A program made the position numbers and the translations under genes. Shown piece by piece: positions 50,207 through 62,213 of a stretch of DNA of 64,000 nt. The stretch comes from Hyperoplus lanceolatus (lineage: Eukaryota > Chordata > Actinopteri > Uranoscopiformes > Ammodytidae). The number at the start of each line of letters is the position of its first letter. Position 1 is the stretch's first letter. The notes under the pieces are model-generated. The model searched no databases and had not been told where the DNA came from. It saw only the letters and a program-made list of their open reading frames with translations. The stretch spans positions 27,045,001-27,109,000 of the forward strand of contig CM049402.1 in assembly GCA_026929865.2 (NCBI GenBank). The letters run 5' to 3'.

Positions 50207-52675
50207 TGGGCGGTGAGAGTGTGGATGCGTGGAGGAAGACCTAGAAGACATAGAGCTGTAATGTCTGATGAAATACAGTAAAGGCAACATTGATAGACCC
50301 TGTTGTGAATCATGGTCTCGCATTGAGAGAAGCAGGGTTGAGAGTGCAACCCAATCTGCAAAAATCTAAAGTTGCATCTGTAATACGAATTGTCCAGCAA
50401 ACAAACCGCTTAGAGTATCATCCTTACAGTAAATGACAACATTGCAGGAATTGATGTATTACAATTATAGAATATTTACACAGATAAATACTACATTTGG
50501 AAAAAAAAGTCCATAACATTATATACAAAATGTGTATCTATTGAAGCAAACTTCTGATTTTTATTTCTTTTTGTTTTCCTAAAAAAACTGGTATGTTATA
50601 AAAATCAACAATTTCATGTGAAAGAATTTCACCCTTTCATCAAAGAAAATATTGTGTAATTTGTGTGAAATAACTCAAATTATTCAAACTGTAAAGATTA
50701 AAAGTTTGTAATTTGTGTATTGGGGTTTGATGCTAGTGTTTGAGTGACAGCGTGTGTTATCTGAATGAGGTTGGTTCATAGTGTTTGCTGCACTGAACCT
50801 GATTGCAGGTGAAGTGAACTGTTCAGCTCCAATGACTGTTGGTAGTGCAGACTGTAGTTAGAGTTTTGCACATTGAGCTACAGTTGTGCCCACTGTGGTT
50901 TAGCGATAATAAAAAAAACTGTAAGAAATGTAGCACTGTCAATTCACTCAGGGACCAGGATTTTGGTGCAACACTGCTGCACTGGGGTGTTTGAGTTTGT
51001 GGGAACATTACAATTGTGAAGAAAATATTCTGTAGGATTGATCACGCCCTAAATCACTTTCCATCAGGGAGAGAGAGAAAGAAAAAAAGAGAGGAGGAGA
51101 GGCGAGTGGGCAGATGCATCACACTCCATTCCCTTGCTGAAAGCTCTATTGGGCAGGCCACATAGTGGAAAACCTCTAAAATAGTGCCAGGACCCGCTGT
51201 TCCCCGGGAGAGGAAGATGTCGATGAGTGGGAGGGCTAGAGGGAGGAGGAAGGAGAAACAAGTCAGACAGGCGAGGCGTTTGCTGGCAATCCTTAAAAAC
51301 CTCTCGTTTAAACAAGAAAGACACTTCGATTTTTCTAAGGGGAGTGCCGTCCCGAGTGGGCCCCGAGTCACTTTTGCAAATAATAACACTCCACTGAAAA
51401 GAGCATAGTAATGATTCCCCGCAGGGTCTGTAGTCCTCTGCTGAAACATGCAAGGAGGAGGTGGGCGAGGAAAAAAACAGTGTATGTGGTATTCCAATGG
51501 TTTTCTTTGTAGAAGGATCCTGATAGATGGAGTGTGAACAGAGGCAGCAGGCTCTTGTGTGGGCTACAGACAGCAGAAGGGCCAGAGGGGGTGGGAAAAC
51601 TCCAAAGACAGCTGCCGTGCTCTGGGGCCCAGTTTCCCTCAAAGCCCCGAGCCAACTACCACACACTTGTTTCAACTCAATAACTAACTTTTTTTGATCT
51701 GACGGGGGGGGGGGGGAGACATTTTCTCAAGGATCAAATGCGGTTTTGATTGTTGCAGTTGGTTTAAGTCCAGGTGGATGGATTGAAATGTTGGACTGAC
51801 TACAACTCCACCACATGCTACAATAGCTTCCTGCTATGGAGCGTCGCTGCATTAATTACACTTCATCCACCGCAGTCACACACACAGCTATCATGTCAAG
51901 TAATAACTACCAGTTATTCACGCATGCTGGCAAATGTATTCACTTCTAAATGCTTGTGTATACAATACTAATTGTCTTGAGTTGTTAGACCCATAGTGTG
52001 AAAGCAGTTTGGTGGATATGATTTGATAATATCATACTGTGCTGGATCAAATCCTATAGGAAAGTTGATTTACGAGTTACAGCTCAGAGTTTGAGTAAAT
52101 GGTCTTATACATTCCCTTTTTTCTCTCATTTTTTAACAGCTTTTGTGTCTTTACTTAGCCAGAACTGCAACTCTGAACTTCTGTTTCAAAGCTAATTTCG
52201 CCTGGCTAGCTAAAGAAGCATTGGGATGCCCTCAAAGAAAAAGCACAGGTACCCAGTACCCACACAGTGACTCTCTTCTAGTGACTGCCAAAGCTTTAGC
52301 ACACTCTGATTTGAAACAAATGCTCAAAAGGCTTCCCATACACTCCCTGTCTTTTCCAACTGAGAAACAGAGTCAGACTGTAGCTGATGTTTTGCCCTGA
52401 CTCACCATGCTATACAGTAAGCAGGTATGGTCAAGCATTGCACACACACAAACACTCACACAAAGTAATAATGAAATACTTAAATGCTAAATATGAAGCT
52501 GCTGTTACGCTATGTCACCGGCTTGATTTTATCTCTCTCCATTTTTAATGATATACACCTCACACTATCTGACAAACAATGAACACATCCGCTGCATCGA
52601 CATGTGCAGCAGTCGGAGTGATAATTGAGCATTGTGCATAATGAGACATGTTGCATTTGGATGCCTGTCTATCCT
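50207..52675. other. Unassigned stretch
   Basis: Includes a G-run at 51703-51716. Reverse-strand frames at 51054-51675 are leucine/serine-rich from pyrimidine-rich sequence and show no domain. No gene called. Confidence 0.5.
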
Positions 52676-52679
52676 CTTC

Positions 52680-53235
52680 CAGTTTCCCTGGTGGTGATGA
52701 GACGGTGTGGATCTGGTCCCCCCTCTGGCAACATCTGAGAATGGATCATCAACGCAGAAGATGTTGCAGTGGTTAAGGATGCCACCTGGAGACGTGGGAC
52801 GTAATCCCGGCGCTGCAAACCTTAATTTTCCCTGGTGGAGACAAGACGGTGTGGATCCTCTGGCAGCATCTGAAGTCTTCCTGCATCCACACTATTCACA
52901 CTTTACTTTAGTATTACGATTTAAACATCTGGTCAATGATCAAATTCCTTTGTGATTGTCTCTACCTATGACATGTATTGCAGTATGTCCATCCTGGGAG
53001 AGGGATCCCTTACTTTGTCGACTCTCCCTGAGATTTCTTCAAAAAAAAATGTAATCCCGGTAAAGGGTTTTTTACTGGGAGTTTTTTCTCAGCTGAGCTA
53101 AGGGTGTAAGGGCAGGGTGTCATATTGAATCATATTGTATCATATATTATATTGTATGAAATGTAAAGCCCACTGAGACGAATGTTTATTTGTGATTTTG
53201 GGCTATACAAATAAAACTGATTTGATTTGGTAGCA
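52680..53235 (+). mobile_element. Composite SINE/LINE-end-like retroelement
   Basis: Contains a tRNA-like stretch (GTGGTTAAGGATGCC, then GGGACGTAATCCC, A- and B-box-like) between two copies of a TTTCCCTGGTGG...GACGGTGTGGAT module at 52683 and 52827. It is followed by a 3' region with CTCCCTGAGATTTCTTC, TTTTTACTGGGAGTTTTTTC and GGGCTATACAAATAAAACTG, ending in a GATTT-type tail. The 3' part is a common teleost retroelement end; the whole may be a LINE-mobilised SINE. Confidence 0.6.
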
Positions 53236-53460
53236 CCTGGGGATCGAACACAAATTTTAACAGTGTGTCTTTGCAGGCCTGTTTTTCAAGTATTTTGAAA
53301 CAACAAACAACAAATGGTGTAGTTCAAGTCACGTCACAAAGATCATTTTTTCCATGCATCAGTGTTTAGTATGCAATTGATTGAATGCATCTGTCTGTAA
53401 AATACTTGAATAGGATCACTTCATATTAAATGTTCAAAGAGCCCCTTGATGAGTGCGTGT

Positions 53461-54000
53461 GAGTGCTTGTTCTTACAGCAACTGTCACAGAAGTCGTCCA
53501 GTGGCTGCTTAAGACACCACTAAAAACGTATTTAACACAGCAGTTGATTTTACAATCCATTTTTCAGTTCAAAGGAATGTTTTTGTTGTCAATCTAGTAT
53601 CAGGCCAAACAGACTCTGTGGACTGGGAAAGACAAAGTCCTTTGAAATCTGCCTTTGTCAAAAGTTGTTTGTTCATGAAAAAAAAACATAGAAAAAATAG
53701 GCTAGTTAAGAAAAGTTGATCTTTAGTTCATTAAATAAAATATATTTATCAACACCTGTCTCAGCACCGCTGCACAGTATGTGTGAAGACAGGCCAACAC
53801 CTGTCTTCACACATACAGTGCAGACATTGAGGTTCCTGTGATTAATCCACCTGAGGCCTTTTGGTTCCACACTTCCTGCTGTTGCTTCCACCTTGTTGTG
53901 CTTTTTGATTTCCACTAATGAGTGAGTCAACTTTGTCAGAATTGTTTGTTCTTCTTCTTCTTGTATTTCTATTTTTGTTCAACTGTCATATTTTACAAAT
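53461..54000. repeat. Duplicated block B (copy 2)
   Basis: Second copy of block B, about 5 kb beyond block A copy 2. Small indels distinguish it from copy 1. Confidence 0.9.
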
Positions 54001-55229
54001 AAATTATTTTCTCTCTTTGATTGTGATTTTCTTGAACCCTTTCCCAGCTGCACATCCCTTTGACCATGAGAAGCATTTTCTCTAGTAGGCCGTCGCAATA
54101 TTGGAAAAGTGTGAGTTTTAATTAAGTTGCTTCAGTTTCTAATTCATCACCTAGGCATTCACCAATAACTAGTTCACAAAATTCTATTAGTGCCTTGTTT
54201 GCTCATGTGTAATTATCTCCCCGATCAATCAGGCTAGAACCATTTGTCACCGCTTCAACACTACAAATTGGTATGTGTTTCTGGAGCCCAACACTGACAC
54301 AAAAACACAGTCGCTAGCTACATCTACATCTCAGCAGTTGCATCAATTCATTTTAACTAAGGATTACAGTACTACAACTACTACATACAGTTTGTACATT
54401 TTACTATTCAAAAGCCTTCTATAGTATACAGTATTCTCTCATATTTTAATTTATATTATAGTATATTCCTATCATCTCTGTATAACTAACATAACTGTTG
54501 TGTGTTTTGATTCCAGTCGGATTCCAACAGTGCCGCATTCATCTGTTCCTCTGTTCCTTTTACATTGTAAAGTCAATTGTATTGATGTTGCCCCACAACA
54601 GAAGTTATGGCATGACACTTTTCATATAGACCAGGTCTTTAATTTACAGACACAACTTACGATGCAAGGAACAACTTCCCCTTAATGGGAAAAAATACTG
54701 CCTTTGCGTGTGAGCTTATTTTTCACCTATAGATCATTGAACGGTTTCAGTGAGCCCAGTTGCATTTGTTGTTTTTTTTCCTTGCCACCTCCTATACACC
54801 ATGTGAAAACTTTAATCAGAATAAATAGTTCACAATTTTGGAAAGAAGTAGCCTCTTACTTCTTTAATGACATGTTTTTTTATACATGCATAATCAATTC
54901 ATTATTCATAATATATTTATTATCTGTGCAGATTGGAAAATGAACTAATTGCTTTGTTATTAAATCAAGTTGTTCAATGATTCATTTGTGTTGAGTACAT
55001 AAAGCTGTATAAAAACAGACAAATCCACAGCCCCACCACCTCCGCTAAATATAACGTCTAATATCCGCTTTTCAACAGCCACTTAAGAAAAGGCCTCTTT
55101 TAACATCACTTTCTCCAAATGTTGTTAAAAATACATTAAAAAGAAGTCTTTGTGCTGAGTGGGCCAATTTCAGCATACACCAGACCAACTGTGACTCTTT
55201 ATTTCAAGAGAGTGTGTGCAGTTGTGTTT
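54001..55229. other. Unassigned stretch
   Basis: AT-rich; no gene or element recognised. Confidence 0.5.
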
Positions 55230-55385
55230 AAACTCCCAGTCCTGACTTTCCATTCCATTTAACTTGATCAGTTCATTAAGAGAATGAAGTGTGGGGCCCT
55301 AATGAGGCCTTGTTAACGAGGGAGATCAAATTGTCTCCATGAGCTCGGTGTTTAATTAGGAAGGGATAGGGGGCAAGCTGAGAAA
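55230..55385. promoter_or_regulatory. Conserved-element-like sequence
   Basis: A block of mixed composition with homeodomain-type TAAT/ATTA cores (CCCTAATGAGGCC, GTTTAATTAGG), without repeats. It looks like vertebrate conserved non-coding DNA, but I cannot align it, so this is an impression only. Confidence 0.25.
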
Positions 55386-56534
55386 TACAGAGAAATGGGG
55401 GGAGAGGGGGTGGGGTAGTGAGATGAACCTTCAGGAAGTGTGTAGGCAGCTCACATATAAACAGACATATGCCGTGGTTGTTTTTAAGATTGGTTATGTA
55501 ACTCGCAAGTCACCCTCAAATACAATCTACTTAACTTAACATAAAGCTGAAGTGCATAGCTTCTGTTGCCCCCATGAGGAATTGTTCTTAATGTTCCAAC
55601 TGTTCCAAGCTCCCTGGACCCATTGCTCAATGCAGAGAAGATGGACGAGTTATAATTTTTTTATCTTTATTTTGATGGGTATGACATGTTTGATATTTAT
55701 TCACACATTGAACAAATTATATAATTGTTACAGTACATGCTCATTATTTAAATGTATGTTGACTGGCATAATGCAAAGATAAACAACAGCTTTGCCATAA
55801 ATGATACCTTTATTAAGCATTATGAAAGGTCATCGTTCTAGTTTATGTGTGATATTGAGGTGGTAGTGGGTGCAGCTGTTGTTGGCAAAGGCACAGCTCA
55901 TAATAACATTGTCTTGTCAAGGTCTTGTTGTGACTCATACATTCCATCATGTTTTTTGTAGCGCCCAGTAAAACCTGTTAGATTCCCACTTCTAACCCTG
56001 ACACATGGGAGAGGACAGGCTAATTTGAAGAAAAGGGTGTGGAGCAGATAAACACTGGCAACTGCAGTCAAGGACATATCTGTATCTGTACCACTCAGCC
56101 TGAAGAGGTCAGCCAAAAGCAGAGTGAGGAAGCATTTGAGAATCTATAAAAAGTTAGTAAGATGAAACCAAAATTAAGTTAACTGATACTTTTTTGGTGG
56201 ACCACTTTTCTTTAAAGATATTTATTTTACTTTTCTCATCTTTAATGGGTAGATTTAAAAGCTATAGATGTACTGTAAACATGGGGAGAGAGAGGGCAGA
56301 ATGACATGCAACAAAGGTTGCTGGAACTAAACCAGCAATGTTGCAATTATACGGCATATGTATTTTAACCATTTGCCTACCAAGGCACTTCAGAAAGTTG
56401 ACCACTTAATTTACTGTAAGATGGCGTAACTTCTCTCTATTACGTTTGTATTTTCACAATTGTACAACTGATGCTGGTACTGTTGTTAGACGATGCCGTA
56501 TATGTGTGTTAGGTCACTAGTACGTTACATCATT
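55386..56534. other. Unassigned stretch
   Basis: No gene or element recognised. Confidence 0.5.
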
Positions 56535-57470
56535 TTCTTTCTTTTTTTTCAAAGGTTTTTTTTATTAAATGTTAGTAACGAAATTGTAACACAATGAATA
56601 CAAATTTTTTTCCCCTTTTTTGCCGAACATACCCCACCCACATCCCACCCTCACACCCAACAACACAAAATATACACTACAAGAAACAGAAATAAACAAT
56701 CAATATGAAAAAAAAAAAAACATAAAGAAATAAAATTAAATCAAATAAAAGAGGGGGGAGGTAGCTACTCTTCTATAGTTGTTGTTGGTTTTTTTAAATT
56801 ATTTAGGAAGGGGCGCCAAATTCTGTCAAATTTATTCTCGGATCCCTGGGTAGTATAACGTATTTTCTCTAAATTCATACATGACATAATGTCTCTAATC
56901 CAATGTGAGTGGGAAGGAGGAGCAGGATCTTTCCACTTGAGTAAGATAACCCTACGAGCAAGTAATGAGGTGAAGGCCAGTACCTTCAGCTTCACTTTAG
57001 GTAAGCCCGGATTTGGAGCAATGGCAAAAATTGCAGTGAAAGGGTTCGGCTCCATTTGATGCTGAAGTACTTCAGAAATTGTTTGAAAAACTGATGTCCA
57101 GAACTCAGTCAAGGTGGGACACAACCAGTACATGTGAAAGAGTGATGCCGGTGCGCTCTTACAGCTATCACAGGTCGGGTCAACATCGGGGAACATACGA
57201 GCTAATTTAGTTTTAGATATGTGGATACGATGTACTACTTTAAATTGCACAAGAGCATGTCGGGCGCACATGGAGGTAGAGTGTATCCGATCCAGGACTG
57301 AATGCCACATGTGATCTGTGAAGGCAGAACCTAGGTCCTGCTCCCACATGGTTCTTATAGCTGCTAATGAGGGGCTATGCAACTTCGAAATAAGGTTGAA
57401 CAACACAGAAATTGAGCCTTTTAATGTGGGGTTTACAGAAAGAAACAAATCGACATGATTGGCTGGCGGT
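56535..57470 (-). mobile_element. L1/Tx1-type LINE 3' fragment
   Basis: A 5'-truncated reverse-strand LINE end. A 227-codon frame at 56765-57448 encodes the C-terminal part of an L1/Tx1-type ORF2. It includes ARHALVQFKVVHRIHISKTK and a zinc-knuckle-like Cys93-x2-Cys96-x8-His105-x4-Cys110 (CDSCK...HMYWLC). A/T-rich sequence at 56535-56760 is the 3' region. The open frame suggests modest age. Confidence 0.75.
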
Positions 57471-57589
57471 TTATAAGGGAATTAGGAAATTAACTTCTGC
57501 GTAAAATGCCTGATTTGCAGAAATCGGCTGCGCAGAGAGTTGGAAGGTATGGAAAAGCAGGGTGAAACGAATTAGAGAGAAATCTCATC

Positions 57590-57880
57590 TTTTAAACAAG
57601 AATAAGTCTGAAGGCTCATATTTCATTAAGTCCTTATTACGAGGCTCTGTTGTCGCCCCTCCAAACTGCTATAATCTGTAAGCCATTACCACCGCCTAAA
57701 AATAACCGCATTAACATGCACAGCTGCCGAGCCAAGCGGCAACATTTTTAATAAACGTCATGTAACCGCCGCGGCAATCAAATTTAATGGCCCTGAACCA
57801 CGACAACAATGCTTTGCCCCACAGCGCAGTTTGCATAAAGGAAATGACAAGCAAACCTAATAACAGCAGAATATGTGTTC
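57590..57880. promoter_or_regulatory. Conserved-element-like sequence
   Basis: Non-repetitive, with several ATTA/TAAT, AACATTTTTAATAAA and GCATTAACATG motifs and a CpG-containing core (ACCGCCGCGGCAATCAAATT). It resembles developmental enhancers in style. Conservation is unverified. Confidence 0.3.
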
Positions 57881-59168
57881 CTTTTTACATATTTAATTCA
57901 TAAGGTGGCGTTGTGTTTACAGTATTTTACATTTGGCTCAATATTTCTTGAACGCTCTGCTGGGAAGCATCAGTGAGCGAGCTAAACAGTGAGAGAGACA
58001 AGGGGATAGGGGATATAGGAGACGGAGGTGGAGGATAGGAGATATACGGAAGCCTGTAGTGGCCAGACCAAGCCCCCAGGCCAGGAACAATGCTAGATAG
58101 TGTGTGGCCACAGACAGAACCGCAGGTCATGTACCTGCCACAGGCCCAAATTGTGTACCGAAGGCTCAAAGAACTAGCCTGGAAATCCAGACCCTGATAT
58201 CTTGAACGATAGAGGGTCTGGCCACGATCAATATTCATTTCCAACTCAAGGGGCGGCTCCTACTCGTGCATTTCAAATGTCACTGCACGCAGTTGGATAG
58301 CACTACAACCAATCAGAGCGATGCACAAGGTGACGTATTAAGCCCCTTTCGTTTAGCGAACAGCTGTTAAACTGTTAAAGTAAACTTTTGCCGTAGTCGG
58401 TCGGCAAAACAGAACATTCCACTTACTGGCTAATGAAAGATTTGAGTGCCGTCTTCCAAATCGTAAAGGGTCGAGGCCAAAGTAGTCTCAAACTCAAACA
58501 ACATATCCGCAGCCATCTATGATATTTACTATCACGGCTTCGACGGCGCATGCACGTCACTGACATCATCCGGTTTCGTCCGCCCCAGAGCACCATACAA
58601 AGGGCTCTGGCGCTCCCATATTAGATAGAACCAGTGGCATAACTTTGATGTTCATATTGGTGGGGACACATTTTGGCGAAACGTCACACAATTTGGCGAA
58701 ATGCCCTCACCCCAGACCCAGCATCCAACCGCTCAGTAGCCTACAGTTTAGTCAAGAGTTAAGCGGCTATCAATCGTTTTGCACTAAAAAACTTATTATA
58801 TTCATACATCCTTGTCTGCTTATGTTTCACAGTAGGGCTGTCCCCGACTCGGAATTTAAGTTTACGAGTGAACCGGGAAGTTTGAGGGCAGCTGAAGCGC
58901 GAGCATGCCCGAGCCTCGGCGAGCCGGTGAGAGAGAAACAACACAGAGCCGGTGACGGCTGCAGAGAATGGTGATTTGCGCGATTAAAAAAGACAAGATG
59001 CTCGCGGTCTACAGGGGCTTAATTGTTTCCAAGGCGACCTATCTTTACTACAGCACATAGCAGAGCAGAATCAATAGGCACATATAGTGCGCAATTTGCA
59101 CAGTGCAAACGCTGAGCATTCACCAAAAAAAAAAAAGTTTCACAGCTAATGTAGCCGTTAGCACACTC

Positions 59169-59236
59169 AGGATCTCGTAATTATGAGAAAAGATCTCGTA
59201 ATTACGAGATAAAGATCTCATAATTATGAGATAAGG
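59169..59236. repeat. Palindromic 22-bp array
   Basis: Three units of the form AGATCTCGTAATTACGAGAT, each self-complementary or nearly so. Confidence 0.85.
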
Positions 59237-59261
59237 ATCGCCCTCTCATTCATCAATAACG

Positions 59262-59262
<1 letters not shown>

Positions 59263-59294
<32 letters not shown>
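59263..59294. repeat. (GT)n microsatellite
   Basis: A short GT run inside the hAT-like element. Confidence 0.95.
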
Positions 59295-59296
<2 letters not shown>

Positions 59297-60105
59297 TGTG
59301 CAGACGAGGTGAACCTAGCCATAGGCAAACATAGGCAATTGCCTTGGTTTCCGGACTACAATGGGCCCCATAATCAATACAATTATTTTAAATATCTGTT
59401 TTACTGTTTACATTCATTAATCAGCGATTGCATCGGGTACTGAGGGACACTCTTTCGGCTTTACGCCCGTGATCAGCTGCTGAGGTCCGACTGAGCTTTT
59501 CTCCTGAACAGTCCCAGTGACTACATGTCTGCGCAAAGTTGACATAGCTGCTACTCATTGTTATGCCCTCCTTGTAGAAGTTCTTATGTGTTTGTATGAG
59601 TCAAGGATCACACCGAGTTTAAACGACTGTATTTAATCAAAGCATTCAATAAAACTGCGCTCTGATACAGTAACAAACAGGAGGTAAAAGTGAACTAGCC
59701 CACCGGGCATTCTGATTGGTTGAGGCAACACAGTACGGTGGCTCCGGTGGCTCATAATGAACAAACTGCATATAATTTAACCAAATGCTAATGTAGCCGT
59801 TAGCGCACTTCCGAAATGACAGCAGAAGCTGTGTTACCGCTCTCAAATTAAGCAACCAATCACCGCTAACCGAAACACAACCCACGACAACCAACAGGAG
59901 GCAAAGCCAATCACAAAATACACAAGGCGGGACTATAAAGAGGCAACGCATTAACCGTTTCTCGTCGTTGTCATATCCTTCTCATATTGGTGTGGACAAT
60001 TTCAGCACATTGAATATTGGTATGGACATGTCCACACCGTCCATACGCAATTTTACACCCATGGATAGAACCAATTGAAACGTGAGTCGGGATTTCTGGA
60101 CTTTC

Positions 60106-60933
60106 TGAAAAAGCTTCAATGGAGAGTGTCCAGACCAACAGGCGCAGCAAATTTAAAAGGATTATCAACTGGGAAGAACAATGCCACCTGATTATTTGTT
60201 TAATCCCTACACATAACTGAGTTAAAATGATGATGATGTATTCAAGGCACTTCACTTAAAACAGTATACTAAAGGCAGGATTTCCAGCGACCTCATACCG
60301 TTAACACTAATTTACGTAGCTAGCCAGCTACAGCTGAAACAAATCTGCTACAGATGGTTCCCTTCTTATCTGGCAAAATCAATAGACAATGACCATAAAT
60401 GAGAGGCTGCGTTTGTCTCCTGTCTTAATTCAAGGAACCTTTGTTTTTAGAATTGACCACAAATGTTGAGAGGTAAATCTGTCACTGTTATCATTGTTAG
60501 CTGCAGGTGTGCAGTGCCAGATTGGAAAGCTTTATCAAGGGTAGATACAGGGGGCCAGGGCCGGTGGCAGCGAGGGGCCAGGGTGCCCACCCAATCAAAA
60601 AAAAATAATTTTATTTTTTTTTAGGTGGAAGTCCAGACCCACTATCAGACGGACCTGTTCATTCGCTGTCCAAGAAAATGTCAAATAAAATTCAGACAAT
60701 TAATTAATACTAAAGAATTTACCATGCATTGCTTCTAATTGTATTATTGGGTGGGCAGGACAGCCTTCCTCCAAGTTACCCAACCGCTTATAGTGGTCAC
60801 TGGTCAGCAGAGCCGGCCCGAGGCATAAGCGAAATGAGCGGTTGCTTAGGGTCCCGACTGCCAGGGGGGCCCCCCCAATTTTTAGTTTTATTTATTTATT
60901 TTTTTAGTTTGTGTGTTTGATATCAACATCATA
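60106..60933. other. Unassigned stretch, possible hAT end
   Basis: At about 60809 CAGAGCCGGCCCGAGGCATA, followed by GGGGGGCCCCCC, has the style of a hAT terminus. No partner end lies in the window; it may lie beyond 64 kb (see the frame at 63947). Confidence 0.3.
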
Positions 60934-61480
60934 CTAGAAATGCAATTCCTGAAGAAATTGCGGTGTGAATGCTGCGCTGCTGAACTGAAGCTGATGCTGA
61001 ATAATAGAATGTTTGAGAAATGTGGAATATTTGGAAGTTTGAATGGACTTTCTAGGTGGAATTAGGAATGAATTATGACCTTGAACTATGACCTCCAAAA
61101 TGTAATCAGTTCATCTTTGAGTCAGAATCAACATTTGTGCAAAATTTGAAGAAAAACCGTGGAAGCGTTCATGAGATAATGCAGTCACAAAAGGCAACGC
61201 CACAGTGACTTTGAAATTTGACCTTTGACCTCTAAACTCTTGTGATGTCATCTCTGAGTCATACTCAACATCTGTGCAAAATTTTAAGAAAATCCGGTGA
61301 AGTCTAAAATTTGGTGTTGGAACAGGGAATCGAACCCCCAACCCTGTGTTCAGCTCAATCAGGATACTACCATGTAATGCTCTGAAGGAGCTGAACATTT
61401 AGAATGTGGTATGTAGTTTATCGGATGAAAAATGATTGAGTTAACGAAATTTGATTTTATTGTGTTTGTGTCTCTGTGGA

Positions 61481-61531
<51 letters not shown>

Positions 61532-62213
61532 ACACCACCTTTAAAATCCTATTGCAGAGGTGGGATTGGAACCTGCAACCTTCCAGTTATGAGTCCAAAG
61601 CATTAACCACTACGCCACCAAACAGGTGTGTGCCCATTTGGCGAACAATGGAAAAAAGTTCCTTGTTGTGCACTCTGCCAAAATGCAGGGGTTCCTGTAA
61701 TACATTCCCTATGGGGATTTTTGGTGTAATAAACCTTTAAATATCTCTGAAGTTATGAATTTTATGAAAAAATTGTGAATTATGGAAATGTGCTCCTGTG
61801 CAAGACGAACATGGAAAACTTAAAATCGAGTTTCTACGATGAACTATGAACGAGTAGGACGAATCATAATTTTGTATGAAATATTAATTTCATAAAAAGT
61901 TGAATTGCTTTGAAGTTATGGATTTTATGAAAAAACTGTTCACAAATTATTGTTGTCTGGAATGAGCTGAACATTTAGACGTAGGAATCAAGTTTGTCGG
62001 ATGAATTTTCAGGGAGGAGAAGAGATTTGAAACTTTTCATAATTTTGGTTTAATTGCTTATTAATTATGAAGTTATTAATTTTTTTGAAAATTTTGAATG
62101 AAAGCGCACATGTCAAAAATGGGTTAAATATGAGGATGGTTGAAGATAGTTTGTGGAATGAAGCATGTTGAAGATATGGCCAAGCATGAATTTGGGCGGA
62201 ATAATAATAATAA
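60934..62213 (-). mobile_element. Helitron/Helentron-like non-autonomous element, copy 1
   Basis: A 1280-bp unit directly followed by a near-identical copy. Read on the reverse strand it starts in a TTATTATTATT-CCGCCC region and ends GGAATTGCATTTCTAG followed by T. A hairpin (GCAATT...AATTGC) sits 4 bases before the CTAG. It contains a tRNA-like module (61559-61620), a second B-box (near 61326) and a (GT)n at 61486-61530. The CTAG end after a hairpin, flanked by T, fits a Helitron-type 3' end. No Rep/helicase is present. Confidence 0.5.
61559..61620 (-). repeat. tRNA-like module in the tandem element
   Basis: Reverse strand: GGCGTAGTGGTTAATGC (A-box), an anticodon-loop-like CTCATAA, and GGTTCCAATCC (B-box). 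The 5' acceptor arm is missing, so it is not a functional tRNA gene. Repeated at 62921-62982 in copy 2. Confidence 0.65.

Larger units (their letters stand above)
58632..60063. mobile_element. Non-autonomous hAT-like element
   Basis: Flanked by a perfect 8-bp duplication, GATAGAAC, at 58624-58631 and 60064-60071. The ends are CAGTGGCATAACTTTG and, on the reverse strand, CATGGGTGTAAAATTGCG, weakly inverted. The subterminal sequence ATATTGGT(G/A)(G/T)GGACA occurs at both ends. The interior has a palindromic AATTACGAGAT array (59169-59236) and a (GT)n. No transposase frame. Confidence 0.75.
58172..60105. mobile_element. MITE-like element split by a hAT insertion
   Basis: The left end reads CTAGCCTGGAAATCCAGACC, with a nearby inverted AGAGGGTCTGG. 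The right end near 60091-60105 reads GATTTCTGGACTTTC, an imperfect inverse. Removing the 1.43-kb hAT insertion leaves roughly 500 bp. The ends are inexact, so the right boundary is approximate. Confidence 0.45.

Noticed and set aside
51054-51675. Reverse-strand frames of 147 and 203 codons
   Set aside because: Composition reflects pyrimidine-rich sequence; the two frames overlap, and neither shows a domain.
61559-61620. tRNA-Met-like gene (CAT anticodon)
   Set aside because: The acceptor arm is missing and it lies inside a repeated element, so it is a tRNA-derived module.
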